From the NCBI RefSeq assembly GCF_014069575.1, contig NZ_CP059675.1:2232001-2296000 (forward strand): DNA of 64,000 nt. The letters are read 5' to 3'. A model generated the notes under the pieces. It ran no database searches. It was given only the letters and a program-made list of their open reading frames with translations, and had not been told where the DNA came from. Below, piece after piece: positions 37,194-46,713 of the stretch; position 1 is the first letter of the stretch; each line of letters begins with the position of its first letter. This DNA is from Schaalia sp. JY-X169. GTDB taxonomy: Bacteria > Actinomycetota > Actinomycetes > Actinomycetales > Actinomycetaceae. The translations under genes were made by a program, and so were the position numbers.

Positions 37194-39178
37194 TCCTCAC
37201 CGTCCAGGTCAAACGCCGACAGTTCCTCTTCCGGGGGTTCCACTGGCTCGGGGCCATCGAAATCCCCTGGTGACTGGGCATCGGAGGGGATCGCCACAAT
37301 CTTCTCGTCTATCACCGAGCCCCCAAGAATACCGAGGACCATATCCACCGCCGGGCGTCCCTTGTAGGACGGGGTTGAGTTGGGTTCCGGCACCGGGCCG
37401 GCATCCGGGGTCGGCTCCGGTTCCGGGGTCGGCTCCAGGGTCTGGGCGGAATCTGTGTCCGTCTGGGAATCGTCCACGTCCGCGCGAGGTTCCCGTTCAG
37501 CCTCTGCACTTTCGTCACCGCGCCCAAATCCCGCAATGACGTTGTCGAGATCTTCAATCCAGTGTGCCTGCACCGACACGGTCGCCTCCAACATGTTGCT
37601 CAAGATCAACGCCAGCTTCTCAGAGCCCCCCATGCGGTCAAACTGGTTGACGGTTGTCGGATCAAGCAAGAAGATATGTGAGGTGAAACCATCGGCTTCC
37701 ACCCCGCGGAAGTTCCGAAGCAATGAGGGAAAAACGGACCCCATCTGGCCCATCTTCTCGATGATCTCTACCCAGTGCAGCCTGACAAAAGCAGCATCTG
37801 GGAACTGCGTGTCACCATCGGACTGCGGCAGAGCAGGTGACGCACCGGGTCGATCCGCAGGCACCGACCGGGCAGGTGGCGGTCCCGTCTGCGGCGCAGG
37901 AGCCGAGCGGGCAGGGGTCGACTGAACTGGCGCGGGTCCTTGCGGCGCAGGTGCGGATTGGGCAGATGTGGATTGGGCAGATGCGGATTGCGCGGGTATA
38001 GATCGGGCCGGCACCTGGCGGGCAGGCGCCAACTGAACGGGTGCCGGTGCGTCCTGCATGGATGGCTGCACCGCCGGAGCCTGCCCCTTCACCAACAGGC
38101 GGGCTAGGAGCAGTTCCAATTGCAGTCGGGGCGCCGTAGCCCCCGACATCTCCCGGAGTGCAGATTCAACTATGTCCGCACTCCGCGACAGCAGGCGGCT
38201 ACCCCACTTTGAGGCCTGTGTATGCATGACAACCAACTGGTCAGCAGGTGTTTCCACCAGGATGTCTGATGCCCTTTCCCCAGCCAAAGCGCATACCATC
38301 AGGTCACGTAAGCGCTGCAGCAGATCCTCAACAAAACGTCGGGGCTCCTGGCCTGTCGCGATGATCTCTTCAACGATCCTGAACGCGGCGGCACCATCAC
38401 CATCACCCAGTGCGTCGACCGCCCTCTCCAGTATGGATGCGTCGGTGTACCCGAGCAGTTCAACAGCCTTCTCAACGGTCACGACACCGTCAGACCCCGC
38501 GATGAGCTGGTCGAGCACAGACAGTGAGTCCCGCACAGATCCGCCGCCGCTACGAATGATGAGCGGATACACGCCCTCGTCAACCTGAACGCCCTCCTTC
38601 GCTGCCAGATCGCGCAGGAACGGACCAAGTACGGATGGTGCGACCAGGCGGAACGGGTAGTGGTACGTGCGTGACCGGATTGTGTTGATGACCTTGTCCG
38701 GCTCAGTTGTCGCGAAAATGAACTTGACGTGTTCGGGTGGTTCCTCAACCACCTTCAGAAGGGCATTGAACCCCTGTGGTGTCACCATGTGGGCTTCGTC
38801 AAGGATGAAAATGCGGTAGCGATCACGCGTTGGGGCGAACGCAACCCGGTCACGAAGAGTCCTTGCGTCCTCGACCTTATTGTTGGACGCCGCATCAATT
38901 TCCACTACGTCCAGGGAACCCGGGCCCCCTGATGCCAACTCCACACATGAATCGCAGACTCCACACGGACTCGAAGTCGGCCCTTGGGCACAGTTCAAAC
39001 TGCGCGCAAGTATTCGCGCCGACGTGGTCTTGCCACAACCACGCGGACCTGAAAAGAGGTATGCGTGCGTGACGCGTCCACTGTCGAGGGCGGTCTGCAA
39101 CGCATCGGTCACGTGACTTTGACCGATGACGTCCTGGAATGTGTCTGGCCTATAACGGCGGTACAGTGCTGTGCTCAC
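37190..39178 (-). CDS. dnaX: DNA polymerase III subunits gamma/tau
   Basis: A 662-residue clamp-loader ATPase. Walker A is [13 protein letters not shown], the zinc module has four Cys between CAQG and CDSC, and Walker B/DEAH is ILDEAHMVT. About residues 375-445 form a Pro/Ala/Gln/Ser-rich linker of short near-repeats (ARSxPAQSAxA). A tau-like domain and an acidic Pro-rich stretch follow. No frameshift heptamer for a short gamma form was evident. Directly downstream of the SRP RNA gene. Confidence 0.96.
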   Translation of the reverse strand: MSTALYRRYRPDTFQDVIGQSHVTDALQTALDSGRVTHAYLFSGPRGCGKTTSARILARSLNCAQGPTSSPCGVCDSCVELASGGPGSLDVVEIDAASNNKVEDARTLRDRVAFAPTRDRYRIFILDEAHMVTPQGFNALLKVVEEPPEHVKFIFATTEPDKVINTIRSRTYHYPFRLVAPSVLGPFLRDLAAKEGVQVDEGVYPLIIRSGGGSVRDSLSVLDQLIAGSDGVVTVEKAVELLGYTDASILERAVDALGDGDGAAAFRIVEEIIATGQEPRRFVEDLLQRLRDLMVCALAGERASDILVETPADQLVVMHTQASKWGSRLLSRSADIVESALREMSGATAPRLQLELLLARLLVKGQAPAVQPSMQDAPAPVQLAPARQVPARSIPAQSASAQSTSAQSAPAPQGPAPVQSTPARSAPAPQTGPPPARSVPADRPGASPALPQSDGDTQFPDAAFVRLHWVEIIEKMGQMGSVFPSLLRNFRGVEADGFTSHIFLLDPTTVNQFDRMGGSEKLALILSNMLEATVSVQAHWIEDLDNVIAGFGRGDESAEAEREPRADVDDSQTDTDSAQTLEPTPEPEPTPDAGPVPEPNSTPSYKGRPAVDMVLGILGGSVIDEKIVAIPSDAQSPGDFDGPEPVEPPEEELSAFDLDGEE

Positions 39179-39282
39179 AATTAGACCTTAGAACCTCCGG
39201 GAAACAGCGGCACCTAACGACGAAGTCACTGCGGAAAACGCCAATCACAGCGAACTGTGGAAAACCGCATTTAGGTATAAGT

Positions 39283-39369
39283 GATCCCCCGCGCACCCGA
39301 CAGAGCGACCGTATCCTTGCTGCCTTCCGGCCCTGGGGAGGTTCGGGTGATGCCGTCGCACGGGGGATC
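39283..39369 (-). ncRNA. ffs: Signal recognition particle RNA (4.5S type)
   Basis: On the minus strand the ends GATCCCCCG and CGGGGGATC pair, and the apical loop has the invariant SRP core CAGGGCCGGAAGGCAGCA. Its ~87-nt length fits bacterial small SRP RNA. The position just upstream of dnaX is typical of actinobacteria. It works with Ffh in membrane targeting. Confidence 0.95.
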
Positions 39370-39459
39370 GCCACAATCCTACACGCTCGGGCCCGGCCCG
39401 ACAGAATCCCCAAGTGATGAGAGAATCACTACCAGGTTCAAGTAGAAGGAGCCCAAGCA

Positions 39460-41286
39460 ATGCCAGCAGGCCAAGAAGCTGCCGCAAGCGAAGATGGCCC
39501 CACAACCATGGGACCACTCGCTCTACTGAAGACCTCCTGGAATGCCGTCATGGCCGTCAAGGGTCGACTTTTCCTCCTCATCATCCTCAGCAACCTAGTT
39601 CTCACGGCGTTGGCATTTCCCCTTGCCCACTGGGTTTTCCGTGAAGCACTGCGCGCGGACGGCATGTATGCCATTGATATGGATGACTTTGCGATTGCGC
39701 CGGGGTTCCCCATCACCGTACTGCTGCTCGCGATTGCCCTGCTCATAGTGTTACTCGCGTTGGTCGTTGAGTTTGCCGCGATCCTCCTGCTCCTGCACGA
39801 CCCCGCGCTGACATGGAAGCAACTGGGTCGTGAGGTACTCAGGGTTGGTAGGAAGGTTCTCCACCCCTCGTCCATTTGGCTCGCCCTCTACCTCCTTGTC
39901 CTAGTTCCCCTCTCCGGCTTCGGATTCACTTCGGCGGCTCTGAACGGAGTCGCCGTCCCAAACTTCATCACCGAGGAGCTCGACAAGCAGACCTTCACCC
40001 GGGTCGCCCTCGTCGTTCTTTACGTGATTCTGGGTTACGTCAACATCCGCCTGACAGCAACGCTTCCGATCTTTGTACTTTCCAAAGATGGTCAGACGAG
40101 GGCGCTTTCAACCAGTTGGCGCATCACCCGTGGTTTGCGCCCATGGACGCTGGTCGTTGCCGTCGTCGTCTTGATCGCCGGATTGTCCGCGGTTTCAGTT
40201 GCTGGTTTCTACCTTCTTCTTTCTCCCACGTTCCTCGCGGACAACGTGGCTCCCGCAGCCTCACCCGTGGTCGCAGGACTCTCTTTCGGGGCCGCGCAGG
40301 TCCTCTCTCTTCTCTTGACCGGCTTTGCCGTAGCGCTCCTCGCGGGTATTCTCACCGCCTACAGTGCCGCCCACACGAGCAAAGTCACCCCCTTCTCCCA
40401 GACCCCCGCTTTGAAGAAGAGCAGGCGAATCGGCGTGGCCAACACCACGATTGCCGTTTCTGCCATGGCAGTCCTTGGCGTCCTCGCCATTCCCACAATG
40501 TACGCAATCTCAGACCATCCCGAGACAATCGTCATTGCTCACCGCGGCTTCACGCAGGGCGGGGTTGAGAACACGATTGAGGCGCTCGAGGCCGCAAATG
40601 CCGCGGGAGCTGAGATTGTCGAGTTCGACACCATGCAAACCAAAGATGGCAGGTTTGTTGTCATGCACGACACCGACCTCGGACGCCTCACCGGGAAGTC
40701 CGTGAAGGTGAAGGACCTTACCCTGGACGAACTGACCGCGATGACTGTGCACGACAATGCAGGCAACAGTGGGCAGATCCCCTCCCTGGTCGAGTACGTC
40801 ACGCGCGCGAATGAACTGGATCAGCCGCTACTCATCGAACTTAAGCTTTCGGGGGCAGAGACTGAAACACACGTTCAGGATCTGTTGGACACGTTGGACG
40901 AGGGCGATCTACTTGGGGGCCACCTTTTCCATACGTTGGACAAGGCATCTGCAGATGAGCTGAAGAGCCTTCTCCCCAACACGACCATTGGCTACATCAT
41001 GCCGTTTGCAGGACTGGGGATTCCACAGACTCACGCTGACTTCCTCGTCCTCGAAGAATCCTCTGCTGGTGCGCAGATGCAACGGGACACGACTGATGCG
41101 GGCATGGGCTATGTCGTGTGGACCGTCAACACGAAGGATGGACTGAACGTGAGGATGATTGACGGCGTGGACGCAGTCATCACTGATCGGCCAGACTGGG
41201 CGCTGACAATCCGCGAGCACCTTCAAGAGGACAGCGGGCTAGCCGGCAGACTCTCCCACATTATGTCGTCGCTGTTCACCATCTAG
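39460..41286 (+). CDS. Membrane-anchored glycerophosphodiester phosphodiesterase
   Basis: A 608-residue protein. Residues 1-330 hold about six to seven membrane helices of the GDPD-linked membrane domain. After a final helix, residues ~350-590 form the GDPD barrel: AHRGFTQGGVENT (catalytic His and metal Glu), EFDTMQTKDGRFVVMHD (second His) and LLIELKLSG. The catalytic part is probably outside the cell and would release glycerol phosphate from lipid or teichoic-acid head groups. ATG at 39460 follows AGAAGGAG. Confidence 0.92.
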   Translation: MPAGQEAAASEDGPTTMGPLALLKTSWNAVMAVKGRLFLLIILSNLVLTALAFPLAHWVFREALRADGMYAIDMDDFAIAPGFPITVLLLAIALLIVLLALVVEFAAILLLLHDPALTWKQLGREVLRVGRKVLHPSSIWLALYLLVLVPLSGFGFTSAALNGVAVPNFITEELDKQTFTRVALVVLYVILGYVNIRLTATLPIFVLSKDGQTRALSTSWRITRGLRPWTLVVAVVVLIAGLSAVSVAGFYLLLSPTFLADNVAPAASPVVAGLSFGAAQVLSLLLTGFAVALLAGILTAYSAAHTSKVTPFSQTPALKKSRRIGVANTTIAVSAMAVLGVLAIPTMYAISDHPETIVIAHRGFTQGGVENTIEALEAANAAGAEIVEFDTMQTKDGRFVVMHDTDLGRLTGKSVKVKDLTLDELTAMTVHDNAGNSGQIPSLVEYVTRANELDQPLLIELKLSGAETETHVQDLLDTLDEGDLLGGHLFHTLDKASADELKSLLPNTTIGYIMPFAGLGIPQTHADFLVLEESSAGAQMQRDTTDAGMGYVVWTVNTKDGLNVRMIDGVDAVITDRPDWALTIREHLQEDSGLAGRLSHIMSSLFTI

Positions 41287-41360
41287 TTGTTGAAGAGTCC
41301 CCCGAGGGACGAAGATGGGGCCGTACACAATATTCGACGCACAATCTGAAAGGCGCCACC

Positions 41361-41729
41361 ATGAAGGGCATGGGCATCAAACTCGCAATATTCTTTGGCT
41401 CGTCCGCGATCGGGTTGCTGGTGGCATCCCTGTCACTGCGTGGGTTCACGATGACCTTCTGGGGATTCCTAGTTGCAGTGGTCGTTTTCTCGGTGGCCCA
41501 GTCGATCGTGGCGCCACTTGTCGCCAAGCTCATCGAAAAGTACGCGGCGTCTGCCATCAGCCTCGTTGGGATCATCTCAGCGTTCCTGGCCCTTTTGGTG
41601 GCCACGCTGTTCACGGGTGGTCTGCGGATCTCAGGTGTTGGCACATGGGTGCTCGCCACGCTCCTGGTGTGGATCATTCCCGCGATTGCAACGATGCTTC
41701 TTCCGAAGGTTTTCTCTTCGGCCGACTAG
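41361..41729 (+). CDS. Small four-helix membrane protein, holin-like
   Basis: A 122-residue, almost fully hydrophobic protein with four helices and few loops, similar in pattern to small actinobacterial proteins called phage holin family. Nothing nearby is phage-derived, so a lysis role is unlikely. Convergent with metS, 24 bp apart. Confidence 0.6.
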   Translation: MKGMGIKLAIFFGSSAIGLLVASLSLRGFTMTFWGFLVAVVVFSVAQSIVAPLVAKLIEKYAASAISLVGIISAFLALLVATLFTGGLRISGVGTWVLATLLVWIIPAIATMLLPKVFSSAD

Positions 41730-41753
41730 ACGAGCCGCCCGGTCGCCCCGGGT

Positions 41754-41903
41754 TTAGTCGTCCCCCGGGTCATCTCCCGCTTCCCCACCGGGTGGGAAGT
41801 GGGAAACCTCAGGGTTGCGCACAAGGAAGATGATGCTGGCAACAAGCCCGCCCCAGATGATGAGCAGCGCGAACACTAAGAAGAGGATTGCTGTCGTCGT
41901 CAC
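41754..41903 (-). CDS. metS: MetS-family NSS transporter small subunit
   Basis: A 49-residue ORF starting GTG at 41903 with GAAGGAG upstream, overlapping the metP stop as GTGA. It has one N-terminal membrane helix (TAILFLVFALLIIWGGLV), a short basic turn LVRNPEV and an acidic tail ending DDPGDD. This fits the small MetS partner needed by the MetP sodium/methionine transporter in corynebacteria. Confidence 0.88.
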   Translation of the reverse strand: MTTTAILFLVFALLIIWGGLVASIIFLVRNPEVSHFPPGGEAGDDPGDD

Positions 41904-43531
41904 TTTTGCACTCCTTCGCTGGTATTCGCCGCGCTAGAAACGCCCGCCCCACCGTGGCCCTTATGCGCCTGGGAAAGGGCGGTGTACGACGGCGAGTACG
42001 ACGGCCAAGCCTCAAACTTCATCGGGTCCGTACGCCACTTGGTCGTTGTCAGTATCCCCGCGCCGACAACCATCGCGGCGATTACACCCCACCCGAATAT
42101 CAGCAGATACCCCGTGGAATACCCGCCGTAGGGCTCAGCGATGAGCGCCTCGATAGCAGATAGCAGCATGTAGGTGAGGACAACGGGACTGAGAACCGAC
42201 ACCAGCACCCACCATCCCCATTTCACTTTGAATGTGGACAGTTCACTGAGGTGGGTGAACAGTTCTGGGCCACTACGTCGCACCCACATCACCGTGATTG
42301 TCATGGCTATGGCAGCGCCAACGATCCCCAGGTTGTTGGCCCAGTTGTCGATTGTGTCGAGGGCGAAGAGGCCGGTAGCGGTCCCAAAGAGAACCACTGA
42401 AACTAGCGCCAACGGGATCCCAAGTCGGTACACAGCCTGCGCTCTGGTGAGACCGAACTTGTCGATAAACCCAGCAAAAATCACTTCAAGGATAGAGATG
42501 AGGGATGTCAGGCCCGCAAGCGTCAAGGACCCGAAGAAGAGCAGGCCGAAGAACTGGCCCCCGGGCATCTCGGAGATGATTGCAGGGAACGTCATGAACG
42601 CGAGCGTTACGCCTGTGAGTCCTTCGAGTTCGCTGACCGCAACTCCCTGCTGGTGAGCGAAGAACCCCAGCGTTGAGAACACTCCGATCCCGGCCAGGAT
42701 CTCGAAAGAGGAGTTGCCAAAGGCAATGATCAGTCCAGGGGAGGTCAGGTTGGTGCGGCGCTTGCGGTAGGACGAGTACGTCATCATTATGCCGAAGCCA
42801 ACCGACAGGGAGAAGAAGATTTGGGAGTAGGCGGCAACCCATACCGATGGGTCGCCGAGGGCGCTCAGGTCGGGTGTGAAGAGTGCGTTGAGGCCTTCAC
42901 TTGCACCGGGCAGGAAGAGGGCGCGGACCACCAGAATCAGGAAGCCAACTACCAGAAGAGGTATGGCCACGATGTTGACGCGCTGCACACCTTTCGCGAC
43001 ACCAGCACGCAAGACCGCAAGCGTGATGATCCACATGAGCGCAAGTGGGACGAGGACGCTGGGCACGAATGCCATTGAGAACAGTGAGCCGTCCGTTGGG
43101 ACCTGCAGGTAATCGCCGGTGAAGAAGCCGGGTGCATCCGCGCCCCACCGCAGATCGAATGAGTAGACAAAGAAGCTCGAGGACCAGGCAAGCACCGCCG
43201 TGTAGTAGATCGCGATGAAGACGCAGATCATGACTTGGAACCACCCGATGCTCTCCCCGAGGAAGCCCGCAACTCGGCGTAGTGCCAGCGGCGGGGAGCC
43301 CTTGAAGCGGTGTCCGATCGCGTAGTCGAGGAAGAGGATGGGGATCCCGGCGGTGAGAAGGGCAATCAGGTATGGGATGAGAAAGGCTCCACCGCCACTC
43401 TCATACGCGACTCCAGGGAAGCGCCAGATGTTCCCTAGTCCAACTGCCGAGCCGATGGCAGAGAGGATAAAGCCAACCTGTCCGGTCCATTCGCCCCGCT
43501 TGGGTGCAACTTGCGCTTCTACTGCTGCCAC
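41900..43531 (-). CDS. metP: Sodium-dependent amino-acid transporter (MetP, NSS family)
   Basis: A 543-residue, 12-helix LeuT-fold symporter. FILSAIGSAVGLGNIWRFP is the unwound helix 1 with sodium and substrate contacts; GFGIMMTYSSYRK and GLTSLISILEV are helix 6/8 signatures. The companion metS gene supports methionine or alanine uptake as in corynebacterial MetPS. It lies downstream of the phosphatase remnant on the same strand. Confidence 0.93.
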   Translation of the reverse strand: MAAVEAQVAPKRGEWTGQVGFILSAIGSAVGLGNIWRFPGVAYESGGGAFLIPYLIALLTAGIPILFLDYAIGHRFKGSPPLALRRVAGFLGESIGWFQVMICVFIAIYYTAVLAWSSSFFVYSFDLRWGADAPGFFTGDYLQVPTDGSLFSMAFVPSVLVPLALMWIITLAVLRAGVAKGVQRVNIVAIPLLVVGFLILVVRALFLPGASEGLNALFTPDLSALGDPSVWVAAYSQIFFSLSVGFGIMMTYSSYRKRRTNLTSPGLIIAFGNSSFEILAGIGVFSTLGFFAHQQGVAVSELEGLTGVTLAFMTFPAIISEMPGGQFFGLLFFGSLTLAGLTSLISILEVIFAGFIDKFGLTRAQAVYRLGIPLALVSVVLFGTATGLFALDTIDNWANNLGIVGAAIAMTITVMWVRRSGPELFTHLSELSTFKVKWGWWVLVSVLSPVVLTYMLLSAIEALIAEPYGGYSTGYLLIFGWGVIAAMVVGAGILTTTKWRTDPMKFEAWPSYSPSYTALSQAHKGHGGAGVSSAANTSEGVQK

Positions 43532-43576
43532 GCTCTGGTATCCCCACTACTTCCACTGGTGCTGTCCGGTGCAAGT

Positions 43577-43996
43577 TTAGGGATTTGTTGGAAACATGCG
43601 TCCTCGTCTCGCCAGTTGTCGGACGAGGGCCGCAACAGCGGCCATGTCAATGCTTCCGGAATCTGGAACCTTCGCCATCATGTCTTTCATATTGGCTTCC
43701 ATCTTTGCGAGCCACGCGCCCTGCAAGTTGGCCTGCGTCTGCACATAGTTGGCGACAATGTCGTCGTCGGATACCCCCAGCAGGGCCTGCGTTAGTGCGA
43801 TGACCACACCCGTGCGGTCCTTTCCTGCCGTGCAGTGAACCAGTGCCGCACCACTTTGAGTTGCGGTTGCGATAGCTGCGATGCTCTGCGCTAGTTCGGT
43901 CGGAGAACTTGCGATCATTGATTGGTAGAGGTCGCTGACGGTTGGAACGTTCGCCATCATCGACTTGATGGATCCCGAGAGGATCGGAATCTTCAC
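43577..43996 (-). pseudogene. 5'-truncated tyrosine phosphatase
   Basis: The frame from GTG 43996 encodes 139 residues with a complete PTP loop HCTAGKDRTG and C-terminal helices of the Y_phosphatase3 family. These enzymes are usually ~250 residues. The N-terminal ~100, including the RDLGG-type region, are missing. Similarity-like sequence (TDPEIESQPRYFKDAGFNVV) continues upstream of the GTG in frame but without a start codon, and runs into the divergent kinase gene. A truncated remnant is likely; a short functional version is possible. Confidence 0.65.
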
Positions 43997-44124
43997 AACA
44001 TTGAACCCAGCGTCTTTGAAGTATCGTGGTTGCGACTCGATCTCTGGATCTGTGTGAGAATTTGTCCCATGACAGAAGAAGGGGAAACCGCGGACAGAGC
44101 CGATTCCAAGGCGGTGTGACCTAG

Positions 44125-46359
44125 GTGAACCACGGGAAGAACGGCGAGCACCAAGGACTTCACTCAGCGCTGATTAGGCGGATGTCGGGAGTGATTATCG
44201 CTGGCGGATCGCTGGCGAACCTCGTCATGTTTGCAGCATCTCAACCTGGATCGGTGCCGTTGCTGGTTCGCTATCATCCCGTGGTCTTAGCACTGCTCTT
44301 CATCACTCCGATTGTCGGTGGCGCTGCAGCACTTCTTGGAATATCGGACACGCGAAGGCAAGCAACCGTAGCGGTGCTGGACCGACTGTGGACCACGTCC
44401 GTTGTCGCCACGCTTGTCTGCTACCTGTGGCTACTGGTCTTCCCCGCTTCTAGTAGTGACACGAGCACTGGTTATGCACTTGTCGCACTCCTCACGTCCT
44501 ACTGGATGTGCGCTACCGCCCTGTCAAGTGTGGCTTTGCCAATGTGGGGGCGCCTAGTCTTCATGGCGGTAGTCACCCTGTTGCTTTTGACGCTTCCCGT
44601 GCGTTACGGGCTTGTGTATGACTCCTCCGAAGTCGTGACTGTTCTCTACACAATGTGCTTCAACTTGCCGCTACTACTGGGGATCTCTTGGGTCTATGCG
44701 CAAGCCGATGAACTAGACGACACCAGTGCCGACTTCCGTGAGGCTCAACTTGCACTTGCCGATGAAGAAGCAGAGAACACGGCCCTTCGTCGTAGCAACG
44801 AGTTCATCCATGACCACGTCCTCTCCGTCCTCACCGCCATTTCTCAACACCACCAAAACTCCCCCGTGTTGCAGAAAGCCGCGCGGGACGCGACGTTGGT
44901 AATCCACAGCTCAGAATCATCCGGTCCGAGGACGATAGACGACATTGTCTACTCCCTGTCCGAGAAGTTCCCCCAAGTACAGGTTCAAGTCGATGGCGAC
45001 ACCCCAGCCTTTCACTTCGGTGCTGCTGGAGATGCGCTGGTGGGCGCGGCGATCGAAGCGATCCGTAATGCTCGCCGACATGGTCGACAAGACGGCGGCG
45101 AACCCGAGATCTCTGTGCAGATCTCCACGCAGGGACCAACTGTGATTTTGACTGTTCAGGACAATGGCAAGGGATTTTCACAAGCGCAGGTGGCGGAGGC
45201 TGGCCGCTTTGGAGTCGACCAGGGGATCCGGGCCCGAATGGAAGAAGTGGGTGGGAGCGCCAGCATCATTTCGGCCCCCGGCAGAGGCACAAGAGTGACG
45301 CTGACATGGTCTGGGCCACTCACGCCCGTCACTGAGCAGACCCTGTTAGAGGCGTCAAGCAATCGGTGGCTGTCAGGAATTAGACACTCCCTGGACACAC
45401 CGTTTGCGCCCGTCTTGGTGGCGGTCCTCTTCATCGCGTACGCCGCAATCATCACGTTGAACATTCCGGGCTTCACCTCCCTGGCCCCCTCACTGGTCGC
45501 GCTGATTCTGTATGCGGTGTCCTCCGCAGGTCTGTTGTTCAGGCGGTGGCCTCAGGGAAGGATTACGACTTGGGCTGCACTGCTGATGGTTGCAATTGCT
45601 GGGGGTGCTAACTACCTGGCTCTCCTGTCGGTTCCCGGCACTCCAGACGCGGCCCGATTGACCTGGAGCCTTGGGCTAACAACACTGATTGCCTGCGGGC
45701 TGCTTGTTCGTGGACGCCCGGCATTTGCATGGGCCCTTCTTGGCGTGCTCTTCGCTACGACTTCACTATGGGCACTCAGGGTCAGTCTTCCTATGCAAAC
45801 TGCGTTTGCCCTGGTGGCCGGGCAGGTGGTCACACTCCTGTTCTGGAACCTGATCGTTGGGAGATCAGCTGCGACGGTGCGTGACCTGACACTTATGGAC
45901 CAGGCGTGGGTACATATGCACGCGGACCAGGTGATATCTGCTGGAGTTCGACGGAAGATGGACGAGGTGCTTGCCCAGATGCGCGTGGTCGCCCTCCCGA
46001 TTCTGGAGCCGGTTGCGAGCGGGCTTCCACTAACGCCACAGCAGAGTCTTGCGGCTCGGTTGCTTGAGGCCGAACTCCGCGACGGGATTCGGGCCGCGTC
46101 CTTCACGGGAACGCCCATAGCTGCGGCCGCGCGAAGTGCCCGCGAGCGTGGAATTGAGGTTGTCCTCCTCGATGAAGGTATTGCGACGTCGCCGCCTTCG
46201 GCGATACCGCAATCATTTGAGAAGAAGGCGGTTCAGGTACTCGAAGCTTCCGCTCGAGGACGAGTGGTTGTGAGACTCCTCCCCCCTGGGAGCCCCACTG
46301 TGGGGACCATCCACAGCGAGGGCGTTCTCACCACGGTGCCTCACGCTGTGGAGGCGTGA
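44125..46359 (+). CDS. Large membrane sensor histidine kinase with a second degenerate module
   Basis: A 744-residue protein. Residues 20-205 hold about six helices. The DHp segment NEFIHDHVLSVLTAI has the phosphoacceptor His229 in the HisKA_3 style. The HATPase domain is complete: EAIRNARRHG, DNGKGF and GRGTRVTL. Unusually, a second block of five or six helices (about 420-580) follows, then a cytoplasmic region whose LEAELRDGIRAASF...ARERGIEVVLLDEG pattern (two segments) recalls another kinase half without ATP-binding motifs. No response regulator is adjacent. GTG at 44125 is the likely start. Confidence 0.82.
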   Translation: MNHGKNGEHQGLHSALIRRMSGVIIAGGSLANLVMFAASQPGSVPLLVRYHPVVLALLFITPIVGGAAALLGISDTRRQATVAVLDRLWTTSVVATLVCYLWLLVFPASSSDTSTGYALVALLTSYWMCATALSSVALPMWGRLVFMAVVTLLLLTLPVRYGLVYDSSEVVTVLYTMCFNLPLLLGISWVYAQADELDDTSADFREAQLALADEEAENTALRRSNEFIHDHVLSVLTAISQHHQNSPVLQKAARDATLVIHSSESSGPRTIDDIVYSLSEKFPQVQVQVDGDTPAFHFGAAGDALVGAAIEAIRNARRHGRQDGGEPEISVQISTQGPTVILTVQDNGKGFSQAQVAEAGRFGVDQGIRARMEEVGGSASIISAPGRGTRVTLTWSGPLTPVTEQTLLEASSNRWLSGIRHSLDTPFAPVLVAVLFIAYAAIITLNIPGFTSLAPSLVALILYAVSSAGLLFRRWPQGRITTWAALLMVAIAGGANYLALLSVPGTPDAARLTWSLGLTTLIACGLLVRGRPAFAWALLGVLFATTSLWALRVSLPMQTAFALVAGQVVTLLFWNLIVGRSAATVRDLTLMDQAWVHMHADQVISAGVRRKMDEVLAQMRVVALPILEPVASGLPLTPQQSLAARLLEAELRDGIRAASFTGTPIAAAARSARERGIEVVLLDEGIATSPPSAIPQSFEKKAVQVLEASARGRVVVRLLPPGSPTVGTIHSEGVLTTVPHAVEA

Positions 46360-46390
46360 CAAAGCGGGGATAGCGCGCATCATTGCAACG

Positions 46391-46423
46391 AAAAACCCCG
46401 GTATTTCAACGAAACACCGGGGT
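46391..46423 (-). terminator. Rho-independent terminator of tRNA-Ser
   Basis: Minus-strand stem ACCCCGGT / ACCGGGGT (8 bp) around a ~13-nt loop, followed by TTTTT at 46395-46391. Confidence 0.85.
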
Positions 46424-46428
46424 CGCTG

Positions 46429-46513
46429 CGGAGGATGGGGGATTCGAACCCCCGAGGGCTTGCACCCAACACGCTTTCCAAGCGTGCGCCATAGGCCACT
46501 AGGCGAATCCTCC
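46429..46513 (-). tRNA. tRNA-Ser (GGA)
   Basis: An 85-nt type II tRNA: acceptor GGAGGAT/ATCCTCC, anticodon stem CACGC/GCGTG with loop TTGGAAA, a long variable arm and T-arm GGGGGTTCGAATCCCCC. CCA is not encoded. Confidence 0.96.
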
Positions 46514-46713
46514 GGCATTGGATTAGCTTGTGGCTGCACCAACGTCCCACAGCCTAGCGAAGTATCACCCCTCTTGAGAACTTTGCAGATTGTGGCGTTA
46601 GACCCACCCCGGTAGCGGAGGCACGTGCCGAACGTGCCAAAAGCGCCAAATCTAGCCGGTCACACCCCCGGAATGGCCACCGACCCCTGGTAACTGTGCC
46701 AGACTAAATAGCG

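Noticed and set aside
37190-39178. Programmed frameshift in dnaX giving a gamma form
   Set aside because: No slippery heptamer with downstream structure could be identified by eye.
44069-44119. 16-codon ORF before the sensor kinase as a leader peptide gene
   Set aside because: No ribosome-binding site and no regulatory codon run; kept only as a remark.
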